Of a stretch of DNA of 64,000 nucleotides, positions 27,432 to 37,418 are shown piece by piece. Source of the DNA: Methylovulum sp. (GTDB lineage: Bacteria > Pseudomonadota > Gammaproteobacteria > Methylococcales > Methylomonadaceae). Position 1 is the first letter of the stretch; every line of letters starts with the position of its first letter. Position numbers and translations under genes: made by a program. The DNA lies in the NCBI RefSeq assembly GCF_028687615.1, contig NZ_JAQTZU010000011.1, forward strand, positions 1 to 64,000. The letters run 5' to 3'. The notes beneath the pieces are model-generated. The model was not told where the DNA came from and ran no database searches. It was given only the letters and a program-made list of their open reading frames with translations.

Positions 27432-30049
27432 TATTCTTCTCCTGATGGCTGTTCATCATCGGTATCGGCGACGGTATTTTCGCCAGTTAAATCATCGTCC
27501 TCGATACTGCCATCGTCATCCCCGGCCAAGCCCGCAATCCGGTCAACCCCAATGACTTTTTCACCTTTGTCCAAACGGATGATGGTCACGCCTTGGGTGT
27601 TACGTCCGACCACGGAAATTTCATCGACACGGGTACGCACCAGTGTGCCGCCGTCGCTAATCAACATGATTTCGTCGTTATCGTTGACCAGCACCGCGCC
27701 GACCACCGCGCCGTTGCGCTCAGAAGTTTGGATGGCGATCAAGCCTTGGCCGCCGCGCTTGTGGCAGGTGAACTCTTCGAGCTTGGTGCGTTTGCCGTAA
27801 CCGTTTTCGGTGATGTTCAGCACCGTACCATCGGTGGCGATAATCAAGGAAATGACTTTATGGCCTTCTTGAAGACGCATCCCGCGCACACCGGAAGCGG
27901 TACGCCCCATCGAGCGCACGTCGGTTTCGTTAAAACACACGGCTTTGCCGGAGCTACAGAACAATAGGGCATTTTGCTGGCCGTCAGTGACCGCAACACC
28001 CACCAAAGTATCTTCTTCGCGCAAGTCAATGGCGATTTTGCCCGTGCTGCGTTGGCGTTCAAATTCGTTGAGCGGGGTCTTTTTGACCGTACCCGCCGAC
28101 GTCGCCATGAAAATGAATTTATTGTCTGAAAATTCCTGGATCGGCAACAGCGCGTTGATTTTCTCGCCGTCTTCCAAAGGCAACAGGTTGACAAACGGCT
28201 TGCCACGCGCGGCGCGGCTGGCGACGGGCAGTTGGTACACTTTCAGCCAATAGACTTTGCCCAGCGATGAGAAACACAAAATCGTATCGTGGGTGTTGGC
28301 GACGATCAGCTTGTCGATATAATCGGTTTCTTTCATTGCCGTCGCCGATTTGCCGCGCCCACCACGGTGCTGGGCTTTGTAATCGGTCAAGGGTTGGGAT
28401 TTGACATAACCTTCGTGAGACATAGTCACGACCATGTCTTCAACAGTGATCAAATCGCCATCGGACAAATCCAATTGGTTTTGGACGATTTCAGTGCGGC
28501 GCGGGTCGGAATACTGGTCTTTAATCGCCGTCAATTCTTCACGGATGATTTCCATCAAACGGCTGTCGTTGCTGAGGATATACAAATATCCGTCAATTTG
28601 AGTGAGCAATTCTTTGTATTCAGCGACAATCTTGTCTTGCTCAAGACCCGTCAAACGGTGCAAACGCAAATCCAGAATCGCTTGGGCTTGGGTTTCGGAA
28701 AGCTGGTAAATGCCGCCATGAATGCCAAAGGCTTCCGGCAAATCATCTGGCCTGGAACGGCTGGCATCGGCCCGTTCCAACAAGGAACCGACCAAGCCCG
28801 CATCCCAGGTTTTTGCCAACAAGCCGTCTTTGGCCTCTTCGCGGCTGGCGGAGGTTTTAATCAGCTCGATCATCTCGTCGATATTCGCCAACGCCACCGC
28901 CAAACCTTCCAGGACATGGGCGCGTTCGCGGGCTTTGCGGAGCAAATAAATCGTGCGGCGGGTGATGATTTCACGGCGATGGTCGATGAACGCGGCGATG
29001 ATCTCTTTCAAGCTCATGCAATGCGGGCGGCCATCCAACAAGGCGACCATATTGATGCCGAACACGGTTTCAAACTGGGTTTGCTTGTAGAGGTTGTTCA
29101 ACACCACATCAGGCATTTCGTTGCGTTTCAGCTCGATGACCATACGCATCCCATCTTTGTCTGACTCGTCGCGCAAACCGGAAATGCCGTCGATTTTGCC
29201 TTCTTTGACCAATTCGGCGATTTTTTCCAGCAACCGCGCCTTATTGACCTGATACGGCAGTTCGGTGACGATAATCGCCTGGCGGCTGCTGTCGCCGATG
29301 TCTTCAAAATGGCAACGGGCGCGTAGATAAATTTTGCCGCGTCCGGTGGTGTAGGCGCTGTAAATGCCGGATGCGCCGTTGATGATCGCTGCGGTCGGAA
29401 AATCCGGGCCCGGAATCAACTGCATTAATTCCATCACGGTGATTTCTGGATTGTCACAAAACGCCAGACAAGCGCTGATGACTTCACCCAAATTATGCGG
29501 CGGGATATTGGTCGCCATACCGACGGCAATACCGGATGACCCGTTGACCAACAAGGTCGGCAAACGGGTCGGCAATACCTGCGGCTCGGATTCGGATTCG
29601 TCGTAGTTGGGGATGAAATTGACGGTTTCCTTGTCAATGTCCGCCAATAATTCATGGGCAATTTTCGCCATGCGCACTTCGGTGTAACGCATCGCCGCTG
29701 GCGCGTCGCCATCGACCGAACCGAAGTTGCCCTGCCCGTCGATGAGCATATAGCGCATCGAAAATGGCTGGGCCATGCGCACCATCGTGTCATACACTGC
29801 CGTGTCGCCATGCGGATGGTATTTACCGATGACATCCCCGACGATACGCGCGGATTTTTTATAAGCTTTGTTCCAGTCATTGCCCAATTCGCTCATCGCG
29901 TACAGCACACGCCTATGGACAGGCTTCAGGCCATCACGGACATCAGGCAGGGCACGACCGACAATCACGCTCATGGCGTAATCGAGATAGGACTGTTTCA
30001 TCTCGTCTTCGAGATTGACAGCAATAATTTCTTTAGCGAAGTTTGACAT
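27431..30049 (-). CDS. gyrA: DNA gyrase subunit A
   Basis: An 872-residue type II topoisomerase subunit. The winged-helix domain carries the catalytic tyrosine in [10 protein letters not shown], and the quinolone-determining region reads [11 protein letters not shown]. The position equal to E. coli Ser83 is therefore Thr, as is natural in some gammaproteobacteria. The C-terminal six-bladed domain has the GyrA box QHRGGRGK and ends in an acidic tail. It is the first gene of the supraoperon; the leader (30050-30120) is AT-rich without a clear promoter. Confidence 0.97.
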   Translation of the reverse strand: MSNFAKEIIAVNLEDEMKQSYLDYAMSVIVGRALPDVRDGLKPVHRRVLYAMSELGNDWNKAYKKSARIVGDVIGKYHPHGDTAVYDTMVRMAQPFSMRYMLIDGQGNFGSVDGDAPAAMRYTEVRMAKIAHELLADIDKETVNFIPNYDESESEPQVLPTRLPTLLVNGSSGIAVGMATNIPPHNLGEVISACLAFCDNPEITVMELMQLIPGPDFPTAAIINGASGIYSAYTTGRGKIYLRARCHFEDIGDSSRQAIIVTELPYQVNKARLLEKIAELVKEGKIDGISGLRDESDKDGMRMVIELKRNEMPDVVLNNLYKQTQFETVFGINMVALLDGRPHCMSLKEIIAAFIDHRREIITRRTIYLLRKARERAHVLEGLAVALANIDEMIELIKTSASREEAKDGLLAKTWDAGLVGSLLERADASRSRPDDLPEAFGIHGGIYQLSETQAQAILDLRLHRLTGLEQDKIVAEYKELLTQIDGYLYILSNDSRLMEIIREELTAIKDQYSDPRRTEIVQNQLDLSDGDLITVEDMVVTMSHEGYVKSQPLTDYKAQHRGGRGKSATAMKETDYIDKLIVANTHDTILCFSSLGKVYWLKVYQLPVASRAARGKPFVNLLPLEDGEKINALLPIQEFSDNKFIFMATSAGTVKKTPLNEFERQRSTGKIAIDLREEDTLVGVAVTDGQQNALLFCSSGKAVCFNETDVRSMGRTASGVRGMRLQEGHKVISLIIATDGTVLNITENGYGKRTKLEEFTCHKRGGQGLIAIQTSERNGAVVGAVLVNDNDEIMLISDGGTLVRTRVDEISVVGRNTQGVTIIRLDKGEKVIGVDRIAGLAGDDDGSIEDDDLTGENTVADTDDEQPSGEE

Positions 30050-30506
30050 TGATCCCTATATAAACATAAACGCCGGATAACGAATGATACCGACCAGTTT
30101 TTTAATCTTTGTAAATATCGAATGCTTACCCGCCCCGTTTGATCCTTAACAGGTTGCGGACATCACCTAACAAGCCGCTTATTATAGCAAACCGCAAGCA
30201 GTGAGTCGAAACCGTTGTCGTCCATATAACAATGGCCACCACTGCCTCCAATTTCCTAGATGATTTGAAACCACAAATCAATTAAATAGGCTTTTATGAA
30301 ATTTCTTCTACGGGCACTGACAATCTCATTATAATTATTGAAACAGCAACCATTCCAAGAACTTAATCAGCCCGCCCCATATCGACTTTTTTATCACTGA
30401 TATTACGCACCAGCTACGGGGGATCAATTACCGTAGGTTATTGATCCCCCGCCAACCAGGGCAATATCAGCCAACCAATAACCCACACACTTCGTTGGAT
30501 AACATC
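30050..30506. other. divergent intergenic region between gyrA and icd
   Basis: About 457 bases hold the promoters of gyrA and icd, neither identifiable with confidence. The one clear structure is the palindrome at 30418-30450, listed separately. Confidence 0.4.
30418..30450 (+). promoter_or_regulatory. perfect stem-loop in icd leader
   Basis: GGGGGATCAAT and ATTGATCCCCC form a perfect 11-bp stem with an 11-base loop (TACCGTAGGTT), ending 56 bases before the icd start. No T tract follows, so it is more likely a leader structure, operator or palindromic repeat than a terminator. Confidence 0.5.
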
Positions 30507-31724
30507 ATGGCAAAAATAAAAGTAAGCACCCCGCTCGTAGAAATGGATGGCGATGAAATGACCCGTATCATTTGGGCCTATATCAAAGACATGCTGATCT
30601 TGCCCTATCTTGATATTGAGCTTAAATATTTTGATTTATCAATCACTAATCGTGATGCCACTGAAGACCAAGTCACTGTAGATGCCGCTAACGAAATCAA
30701 AAAATACGGCGTAGGGGTAAAATGCGCGACCATCACGCCTGATGAAGCCCGTGTGAAAGAATTTAAGCTCAAGCAAATGTGGAAATCGCCTAACGGGACT
30801 ATCCGCAATATTCTTGACGGCACCATTTTCCGTGAGCCGATTATTTGCCGCAACGTCCCTCGGTATGTACAAGGCTGGACAAAGCCCATCATCGTTGGCC
30901 GCCATGCGTTTGGCGACCAATATAAAGCCACTGATTTTGTCGTGAAAGAAGCGGGCAAATTGACCATCACTTTTACGCCAACGTCAGGCGCAGCACCGGC
31001 CCACTATGATGTCTTTGACTTCCCCGCCAATGGCGTGGCAATGGCGATGTATAATTTAGACGACTCAATAGAAGGATTTGCCCGGGCCTGCTTTAATTAT
31101 GGCCTAGCCCGCAAGATGCCAATTTATCTCTCAACCAAAAACACGATCCTGAAAAAATATGACGGCAGATTTAAGGATATTTTCCAAGCTGTATTCGATA
31201 AAGAATTTAAGGAAAAATTTGCAGCCGCCAACTTAACTTATGAGCATCGCTTAATTGATGATCTAGTCGCGTTTGCGATAAAGTCCGACGGTGGTTTTGT
31301 CTGGGCGTGCAAAAATTATGATGGCGACGTGCAATCCGATGTCGTGGCGCAAGGCTTTGGTTCACTAGGCTTGATGACTTCAGTCCTGATCACCCCTGAT
31401 GGCAAAACCGTGGAAACAGAAGCCGCACACGGTACAGTGACCAGACACTTTCGGGAATACCAACAAGGCAAAGACACGTCCACCAACCCCATCGCCTCCA
31501 TATTTGCCTGGACATCCGCGCTACGTTACCGTGGTGGGTTTGACCAAACACCAGCCGTTGTAGAATTTGCCGATAAATTAGAAAAAGCGACGATTGGCGC
31601 AGTTGAAGCGGGTTTTATGACCAAGGATTTAGCGTCTTTAGTGGGCAAAGGGCAAGAATATCTAAGCACCCAAGCTTTCATAGAAAAAATCGTGGCAAGA
31701 ATGCAAGGAATGTGCATGGAATAA
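30507..31724 (+). CDS. icd: NADP-dependent isocitrate dehydrogenase, eukaryotic-like dimeric type
   Basis: A 405-residue enzyme that decarboxylates isocitrate to 2-oxoglutarate. The opening [21 protein letters not shown], followed by [18 protein letters not shown] with the substrate-binding residues and [15 protein letters not shown], places it in the subgroup shared with eukaryotic cytosolic/mitochondrial NADP enzymes rather than the E. coli Icd type. Start at ATG 30507; the ORF track begins 22 codons early. It is monocistronic. Confidence 0.93.
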   Translation: MAKIKVSTPLVEMDGDEMTRIIWAYIKDMLILPYLDIELKYFDLSITNRDATEDQVTVDAANEIKKYGVGVKCATITPDEARVKEFKLKQMWKSPNGTIRNILDGTIFREPIICRNVPRYVQGWTKPIIVGRHAFGDQYKATDFVVKEAGKLTITFTPTSGAAPAHYDVFDFPANGVAMAMYNLDDSIEGFARACFNYGLARKMPIYLSTKNTILKKYDGRFKDIFQAVFDKEFKEKFAAANLTYEHRLIDDLVAFAIKSDGGFVWACKNYDGDVQSDVVAQGFGSLGLMTSVLITPDGKTVETEAAHGTVTRHFREYQQGKDTSTNPIASIFAWTSALRYRGGFDQTPAVVEFADKLEKATIGAVEAGFMTKDLASLVGKGQEYLSTQAFIEKIVARMQGMCME

Positions 31725-31738
31725 ACTCGCGGATCAAG

Positions 31739-31785
31739 ACCTGTCAGGTTTCTTGTACCCCAGAGGGTATCAAAACCTGACAGGT
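31739..31785. repeat. compound palindrome after icd, possible terminator
   Basis: ACCTGTCAGGTTT and AAACCTGACAGGT form a perfect 13-bp stem; inside it TACCC/GGGTA forms a second short stem. It lies 15 bases after the icd stop. No U-run follows, so it may be an intergenic repeat that also ends the transcript. The same arm sequence is a common dispersed repeat in bacterial genomes. Confidence 0.5.
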
Positions 31786-32023
31786 CTGACGAGCCGGTGC
31801 GGAAATTATTTCAAGTCCCGCCTGATCATAAACCTTTTTAACCAACACCCCTTTGCGCTGAATAATCACTTCCCACGACCCGACACCTTTTCTTTGCCTT
31901 TATTGTCGCCACTCTCGTAAATCCCCTGCCAAACAGTTTAACAGTGGCTATGACCACTATTTAGCTATTTTTAGGTAATTATTAGAGCATTTTTAACAGT
32001 ATTTTTCTGTGATTTTTCGACAG

Positions 32024-32051
32024 GCATAAAAAAACCGCTGATTAAGCGGTT
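32024..32051 (-). terminator. terminator of tRNA-Cys
   Basis: On the minus strand AACCGCT-TAATC-AGCGGTT is followed by TTTTTTTA, a typical rho-independent terminator 18 bases beyond the tRNA-Cys 3' end. Confidence 0.8.
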
Positions 32052-32068
32052 GATTTATTTGATAAGTT

Positions 32069-32142
32069 TGGAGGCTGCGGCCGGAATCGAACCGGCGTAG
32101 ATGGCTTTGCAGGCCACTGCATAACCATTTTGCTACGCAGCC
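32069..32142 (-). tRNA. tRNA-Cys (anticodon GCA)
   Basis: Read on the minus strand: acceptor GGCTGCG pairs with CGCAGCC, discriminator T and encoded CCA. The anticodon loop CTGCAAA gives GCA, and the T arm is GGTTCGATTCC. Fold and identity elements (U73) fit tRNA-Cys. Confidence 0.95.
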
Positions 32143-32154
32143 ATATCTCGAAAT

Positions 32155-32183
32155 AAAAAAGCCGCGAGGTTCGCGGCTTTTTG
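32155..32183 (-). terminator. hairpin between tRNA-Gly and tRNA-Cys
   Basis: AAAAAGCCGCGA and TCGCGGCTTTTT form a strong stem with a short loop and T tracts on both strands. It lies between the two tRNA genes. It would terminate tRNA-Gly transcription or mark processing, so tRNA-Cys may need its own promoter or read-through. Confidence 0.75.
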
Positions 32184-32190
32184 AATTTAT

Positions 32191-32265
32191 TGGAGCGGGA
32201 AACGAGATTCGAACTCGCGACCCCAACCTTGGCAAGGTTGTGCTCTACCACTGAGCTATTCCCGC
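32191..32265 (-). tRNA. tRNA-Gly (anticodon GCC)
   Basis: Minus-strand cloverleaf: acceptor GCGGGAA pairs with TTCCCGC, followed by T and CCA. The D arm is AGCTCAGTGGTAGAGC, the anticodon loop TTGCCAA gives GCC, and the T arm is GAGTTCGAATCTC. Clear tRNA-Gly. Confidence 0.96.
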
Positions 32266-32320
32266 ACTGGAATTTATCTTTGTAATTATAAAGATTTTAT
32301 TATTAACGTCAACTTAATTT

Positions 32321-32836
32321 TTACTGAACATCAATCGACAAAGCCCAACCTGAATTGCCTTTGCACTCGCCTTCTTCAATTTGAACCTTCGAGTAGGCAT
32401 TTTTCTTGCCGTAGGCATCTTGTAATTCAAGAATAGTCACAGCGGTTCCTTGTGGCATGTGTTGGCAAGCACCATTTCTATCGGCTTCTTCGGTGTCATC
32501 ATACGCAGCGATGGTGCCAGGTACCGCCACTAAACGAACAGTTGCATCTTTATCATAGGCGTTCGCGCTTTTTAATACATATTGTTGACCCACAACAAGA
32601 TTTTTAATGACTGGGCCCGAAACTGTTTTTGAATCACCACCGCCCATCATCATTATGATTATGATTATGATTATGATTATAAGAAGAGCGACACCGCCCA
32701 CTGCACCCAAAAATACTTTTGGATTTTTATCTTTTAAGTCCATTAGATTGGAAAGAATGTTGTCCGCAACCCTTTTTGGCACTTCCGGTGTGGCAGTATT
32801 TTCTACAGTTTGGTTTTCGTTTTCTTCATTGCTCAT
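32321..32836 (-). CDS. membrane-anchored protein with SH3-like C-terminal domain, unknown function
   Basis: A 171-residue protein: an acidic cytoplasmic-type N terminus (about 1-42), one transmembrane segment of nearly pure Ile (VALLIIIIIIIIIMMM), a GGG hinge, and a C-terminal domain of about 95 residues. The GTAVTILELQDAYG...YSKVQIEEGEC...GWAL pattern of that domain resembles bacterial SH3 folds, with two cysteines that could pair. The Ile run is encoded by a tandem hexanucleotide (32652-32680), so the helix length could vary by two residues per repeat unit. It is probably exported beyond the membrane. No family name is recognised. Confidence 0.72.
   Translation of the reverse strand: MSNEENENQTVENTATPEVPKRVADNILSNLMDLKDKNPKVFLGAVGGVALLIIIIIIIIIMMMGGGDSKTVSGPVIKNLVVGQQYVLKSANAYDKDATVRLVAVPGTIAAYDDTEEADRNGACQHMPQGTAVTILELQDAYGKKNAYSKVQIEEGECKGNSGWALSIDVQ
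32652..32680. repeat. hexanucleotide microsatellite ATTATG x 4.8, in frame within a transmembrane segment
   Basis: ATTATG repeats without interruption almost five times; on the coding (minus) strand the unit encodes Ile-Ile. Because the unit is six bases, copy-number changes alter length without shifting frame. Confidence 0.85.
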
Positions 32837-33273
32837 TTTTCATCCTCACGATAGTTCAGTTTTATTTATTATATTTATACATCATTGCTGGAAGCGTTTT
32901 TTTCGCGTTTCCCATGCAAGCTTGCGCTTCAACAATCCCTTAACTTTAAGTAGTTAGATGAATAATTGATAACCACTTGTTCCTCCAACTTACCACGATG
33001 CCAATTCTTTTCAAGTGCATTAGGGCTATTAATTATTATTTATTCTGGCTGATAAGGCGATTTCCAAGAGATTTCCAAGAATGGATGCACCCAAATCACC
33101 CAGGATTTTTTCTCATTTTCAAGGCGTAAAAATAGGCACATAGCGGATTATGTAACTGTTTTTACAACGCAGACGCTGTCCATGTATGGACAAGGATCGC
33201 AGCGACAAATGGGCGAAAAGACTAGCGGGTTGGGTATATTCTTCACCGGAAATCGCCTAAAGTATCGACTTTT
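32837..33273. other. intergenic region without recognised features
   Basis: About 437 bases upstream of the SH3-like gene and downstream of the 520-residue gene. The ORF-track entries crossing it have no coding character. No hairpin or repeat was noticed. Confidence 0.4.
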
Positions 33274-34836
33274 TTATTCGTTGTCCATTTTCTTTTTTTC
33301 GGGCGATTTCGTGCATTCAAATTGCCAATATCCCAGACCAATGTTTTTTTTGTTTTTCAAAGCGATATTAAATTCCTCATGTTCAATGAACAGGCGGATC
33401 ATATCACCTGTTTTGAGTATGAAGGTATCGGTGATCAAATAGCTTTTTGATTCTTGATCTTTTACCTGATAAAAAAGTGCTTTTTTAAAAACTTCGTTGC
33501 TTCCCGTGTTTATAGGGAAATAATTGACGGCTATGGCATTGGCAGTCAACAACGCCATACCAAAATTGAGCTTGCCATTCTCTTTCTCTACGACAAGCCT
33601 ATCGACAATGCCTAATCCGCGCCTATTGACCGGGGCATCGGCTTTTCTAAAACTGACCAGGCTACCAACCGACAAAACCCCCGGTTTTTTAAAGATACAT
33701 GACAAATGCCGGTTCGAAACTGACTGGGCGATAAACTCCAACTCGTCTTCCTCCGATACATCAAGCGTTTTCTGTAACTTGTAGGTGGCCGTCAAACCGA
33801 TAGCGATGTAACGGTCTAATCTGTCGCCAAATAGCGAAGCACTTTCATGAGGAATTCCCGACCATCTTTGTTTAAGGTAATTGAGCAATTCTACGGTTAG
33901 CATTTCGGGCGAGCTGCCCATTATGTTTAATGCGGCAAATCTTGATTCTGAGATGTTAAAACCGGTTTTTTTTGTATCTAGTGCCGGATATAACGCGGTA
34001 AAATCAACATAGAACCTGATCGAATCAGATTGGATAGCATCCCCTGCCTGAAAGAAGGGTGGTTTATCCTCATCAGCCAAAATAACACATTGCCTGAGCT
34101 GGCCAATAACAGGTTGGCTTTTAAAACTTATAAGTGAACTCAATGTCTGTGTAAAACTATAAACCAACTTAATTTCCCGTTGCATCAAACCTTTAGGATC
34201 TGCAAGCAATAACAAAATAGTTTCGATATAAATCTCTTCAGGGCTACTGGTTTTATTCGCGGGATTGACATCATCATTCAGCGCGATTTGCGTCGTTTGT
34301 TTTTTGAGCCTGATACTGAGCTTGTATAACGAATGAATATCCATCCATATCCAGTCAGGCACAGCCATACCCATTATAAAATAGCTTTTGACAATTTCGC
34401 TTAAGCCCTTGATGCAACGCTGTATCGACAACGGGGTATTTTTACCCTGGAACCAGCTTACCGATTGGGCGGTAAATTCTTTCAACGCAATCCAATAACT
34501 CAAGGTAAATTCTTTCTCAAGGGCAACCAAAAATCTTAACGTTTTCTTTTCACTTTCTTCTTTAGGAAAATCAGTCTTCATCAACCTTGAACGCAAATAT
34601 TCTTCGATAGCAAGAAAACTCGACCTTAATTTTTCCAGGGTATCCAAGCGCAATTGCGCGGGCATTTTTATGCCATTGAGACCGGTAATATAGTCATATA
34701 CCAATCTTGAGGCCAATAGGGGATTGGCAATTGGCAAATTAGATATCCATTGTTCCAAAATTTTTTCATCAAACTCCTTCAGCCGCTGAGGACTGTTTTC
34801 TTGCTTTGGAATGACTAGAAAAAATGAATGTTTCAA
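33274..34836 (-). CDS. uncharacterised 520-residue cytoplasmic protein
   Basis: A mostly helical 520-residue protein (MKHSFFLVIPKQEN start) with no membrane segment. The C-terminal third (about 390-500) looks beta-rich, with SVGSLVSFRK, RRGLGIVDRLVV and GDMIRLFIEHEEF. That could be a degenerate PilZ-like or other barrel, but the classical RxxxR/DxSxxG motifs are not clear. Translation appears to start at TTG 34836 after GGTGGA; no ATG occurs near. It is monocistronic, downstream of the ABC cassette on the same strand. No function is assigned. Confidence 0.7.
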   Translation of the reverse strand: MKHSFFLVIPKQENSPQRLKEFDEKILEQWISNLPIANPLLASRLVYDYITGLNGIKMPAQLRLDTLEKLRSSFLAIEEYLRSRLMKTDFPKEESEKKTLRFLVALEKEFTLSYWIALKEFTAQSVSWFQGKNTPLSIQRCIKGLSEIVKSYFIMGMAVPDWIWMDIHSLYKLSIRLKKQTTQIALNDDVNPANKTSSPEEIYIETILLLLADPKGLMQREIKLVYSFTQTLSSLISFKSQPVIGQLRQCVILADEDKPPFFQAGDAIQSDSIRFYVDFTALYPALDTKKTGFNISESRFAALNIMGSSPEMLTVELLNYLKQRWSGIPHESASLFGDRLDRYIAIGLTATYKLQKTLDVSEEDELEFIAQSVSNRHLSCIFKKPGVLSVGSLVSFRKADAPVNRRGLGIVDRLVVEKENGKLNFGMALLTANAIAVNYFPINTGSNEVFKKALFYQVKDQESKSYLITDTFILKTGDMIRLFIEHEEFNIALKNKKNIGLGYWQFECTKSPEKKKMDNE

Positions 34837-34919
34837 TTAATTATCCACCCGGTTTTTTGAGAAATGGTTGCCTGAACATAATCTTAAGAAATATCAAGCC
34901 TAAATTAGGTGTAAGCTCA

Positions 34920-35723
34920 TCAAACGCCGCCTTTTCTGCTCATCATGCCTTTTGATGGATTGTAGCCTATGATAGCCAAGGTCATGAACACTATAAATGC
35001 AACCAGCGTATAAACAAATGCGTATTGGTTAATTTGTCCATACAAGGCGAAGCGGATCAGCTCAACCGTTTGCGAAAACGGGTTATATTGCGCCAGATTG
35101 TGTAACAAAATGCTGGATTCTTTTAACTTCCATAAAGGATACAAGGCGGTTGACATAAAAAACATCGGGAAAATGACAAAATTCATCACGCCGGCAAAGT
35201 TTTCGAGCTGCTTAATAAATGATGACAACAATAAACCTAATGCCCCTAACATCAAACCTGACAGCATCAACGCCGGCAAAACCCACAGATAGCCTTGCCA
35301 GGGCGCATGGATGTCGTAAGCCCAAGCAATCGCTAAAAATACATACACTTGCAAGATGGAAACCCCCGCACCCGCCAGCAATTTACTGAGCAGTAAAAAC
35401 CAACGCGGCAATGGACACACCATGAGGATACGCATACTGCCCATTTCACGGTCATAGACCATCGACAAAGAACTTTGCATGCCGTTGAACAACTGGATCA
35501 TGCCGCATAAACCGGGTGTGATATACACTTCATACAAAATATACGTTTCGTAAGGCGGGCTGATTGCCAAACCCAATGCCGCCCTAAATCCGGCGGCAAA
35601 CACAAATAGCCAAACCAAAGGCCTGACCAATGCTGACACAAAACGTTCGCGCTGGGTGACGAACCGCCACAGCTCACGTCCAACAATTCCCCACATCGCC
35701 CGCCAATAATGGACTATCCTCAC
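34920..35723 (-). CDS. ABC-2 type permease of PQQ-associated ABC system
   Basis: A 267-residue permease with about six membrane helices and the ABC-2 family layout (FVSALVRPLVWLFVFAAGF; YDREMGSMRILMVCPLPRW). It follows the ATPase with a GTGA overlap, so it starts at GTG 35723. This ATPase/permease/binding-protein/beta-propeller combination accompanies PQQ-dependent alcohol dehydrogenase systems in proteobacteria; its substrate is unknown. It is the last gene of the four-gene operon. Confidence 0.85.
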   Translation of the reverse strand: MRIVHYWRAMWGIVGRELWRFVTQRERFVSALVRPLVWLFVFAAGFRAALGLAISPPYETYILYEVYITPGLCGMIQLFNGMQSSLSMVYDREMGSMRILMVCPLPRWFLLLSKLLAGAGVSILQVYVFLAIAWAYDIHAPWQGYLWVLPALMLSGLMLGALGLLLSSFIKQLENFAGVMNFVIFPMFFMSTALYPLWKLKESSILLHNLAQYNPFSQTVELIRFALYGQINQYAFVYTLVAFIVFMTLAIIGYNPSKGMMSRKGGV

Positions 35724-36460
35724 GCCGCTTCCCCTTGCGTCAAGTGATGGAACGCATCTTTAACCAACGTTGTCCCGGTCACTTGCAAAATGTCATCTAC
35801 AGCACCATTGGCTTTGATCTGGCCCTTATGCAAAACCAGCAAATGGTCGTTTGGGTAAATTTCATCAATTAAATGAGTCGCCCATAACACGGCAAGCCCC
35901 TTGTCTTGGCTGAGTTGATGGACATATTCAACTATCGCCTGCCGGCTTGGCACATCCAAGCCGACGGTAGGTTCATCCAGCAACAATAAGGATGGCTCGT
36001 GCAACAAAGCGCGGGCGATTTCTACGCGGCGTTTGTGTCCACCATTGAGCTGGCGGACTTTTTCAAACCGCCTGTCCCACATAGTGAGCCGCTCCAATTC
36101 CTGCTGGATACGCTGGTCAGCCTGCTTGCCGCCCATGCCGTGCAAAGCGGTGTGGTAACGCAAATTGCCGATGACTGACAAATCCATGTCCAAGGTGGTT
36201 TGCTGGAAAACAATGCCCAGTTTCGCCAAAGCCTTGCCAGTTTGTTGTTTCAGGTCGAAACCGCATAATTCGATACGCCCGTCATGGCTGTCATACAAAC
36301 GGGTGATCAAGGAAAACAAGGTGCTTTTGCCAGCCCCGTTAGGCCCTAGCAACACCGTGCATTCACCGGAACGGATTTGGAAACCGACGCTGTCCAGGGC
36401 TTTTTTACCGCCGTAGGAAAAACTTAAGTTTTCGACAGATAAGGCGATGGCTGGCTTCAT
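35720..36460 (-). CDS. ABC transporter ATP-binding protein, PQQ-associated system
   Basis: A 246-residue ABC ATPase. Walker A is GPNGAGKSTL. The signature region reads [16 protein letters not shown], in which the usual LSGGQ is changed to LNGGH. Walker B is LLLLDEPTVGLD and the switch His is in WATHLIDE. The altered signature is typical of this PQQ-linked subfamily. Start ATG 36460 overlaps the beta-propeller stop (ATGA). It partners the permease at 34920. Confidence 0.9.
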   Translation of the reverse strand: MKPAIALSVENLSFSYGGKKALDSVGFQIRSGECTVLLGPNGAGKSTLFSLITRLYDSHDGRIELCGFDLKQQTGKALAKLGIVFQQTTLDMDLSVIGNLRYHTALHGMGGKQADQRIQQELERLTMWDRRFEKVRQLNGGHKRRVEIARALLHEPSLLLLDEPTVGLDVPSRQAIVEYVHQLSQDKGLAVLWATHLIDEIYPNDHLLVLHKGQIKANGAVDDILQVTGTTLVKDAFHHLTQGEAA

Positions 36461-37416
36461 GGTTTTACTGCGACACCCCAAGGATAAGTGCCGACCCCCA
36501 CCGATTTGGTCACGGTTAGGCTTTCAAGATCAATGATCGACATATCATTGCTTACGCCATTGGTCGTGTACAGGCGTTTTTGGTCGGGCGAAAAGGCCAG
36601 ATTCCACACCCGCGAACCGACCAGGAGCATTTTTTCGACTTCGAAGGTTTGGGCATTGATCACGGCAACACGGTTGGCAGGGCCTAAAGCGACATAGCCT
36701 CTGCGCCGCTCTTTGTCGATGACGATGCCGACGGGCTGGATTTTGTCGGAAGTCACTCCCGTAGCCTCAAATTTAACCGTCTTGATGGCTTGCTTCGTTT
36801 TGACGTCCAAAATCATCAACGTCCCCGCCATTTCGGAAGTCACCCACAATTGCTGGCTGTCGGCGGTGAAGGCAACTGCGCGCGGGCGTGGGTCAACCAG
36901 CGTGTTTTCGCTGATTTCATGGGTTTTAGTCGTTATCCAATGCACCATGTTGGTTGTTTCGGAAGCACTGACCAACCATTGGTTATCGGGGCTGACGGTA
37001 ATCCCTTCCGGCTCGACACCGACTTTAATCCGTTTGAAGGCTTTCTTTTTGGCAATGTCTATCGCCGTGACCATGCTGTCATCTTCATTGGAAACATAGA
37101 GCTTGTCGCCAGCAGGATTCAGCGCGAAAGTTTCAGGATCTTCGCCGGATGGCAAGCGTCCGGCTTCCTTTAGGGTTTGCGTATCAATAATTTTGATGGT
37201 GTTGTCGTCACTGGTGGCGACATATAAAAACTTGTAGTCAGGGCTAATGGCAATGCCTCGTGGACGTTGGCCCACCGGCACGGTTTTTAACAACTTACCT
37301 TCGATAGGATCGACAACAGCCAAGGCATTATCTTTTTCCAACGTGAGAAACACCGTTTCTGCGGCAACAATGACCGAAAATGCCAACAAAAAGCAAGTCA
37401 AAAGTGTTTTTATCAT
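36457..37416 (-). CDS. YVTN-type beta-propeller protein, PQQ-dependent catabolism-associated
   Basis: A 319-residue secreted protein: signal peptide MIKTLLTCFLLAFSVIVAAE, then seven repeats of the YVTN type (LAVVDPIEGKLLKTVPVG, LYVATSDDNTIKIIDTQTLK, LYVSNEDDSMVTAIDI). It is expected in the periplasm. This subfamily occurs with quinoprotein dehydrogenase gene sets; its role is unclear (a scaffold or sensor has been suggested). Start moved to ATG 37416, two bases after the preceding stop and with AAGGA upstream. Confidence 0.88.
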   Translation of the reverse strand: MIKTLLTCFLLAFSVIVAAETVFLTLEKDNALAVVDPIEGKLLKTVPVGQRPRGIAISPDYKFLYVATSDDNTIKIIDTQTLKEAGRLPSGEDPETFALNPAGDKLYVSNEDDSMVTAIDIAKKKAFKRIKVGVEPEGITVSPDNQWLVSASETTNMVHWITTKTHEISENTLVDPRPRAVAFTADSQQLWVTSEMAGTLMILDVKTKQAIKTVKFEATGVTSDKIQPVGIVIDKERRRGYVALGPANRVAVINAQTFEVEKMLLVGSRVWNLAFSPDQKRLYTTNGVSNDMSIIDLESLTVTKSVGVGTYPWGVAVKP

Positions 37417-37418
37417 AA

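Noticed and set aside
28289-29164. 291-codon plus-strand ORF
   Set aside because: Lies entirely antisense to gyrA; a shadow of its codon bias.
27431-30049. Thr at the GyrA Ser83 position as an acquired resistance mutation
   Set aside because: Thr is the natural residue at this position in several gammaproteobacteria, so it is not evidence of selection.
31739-31785. Attenuator for a downstream gene
   Set aside because: The next plus-strand gene is several kilobases away and the tRNA genes are on the other strand; a repeat or icd terminator is simpler.
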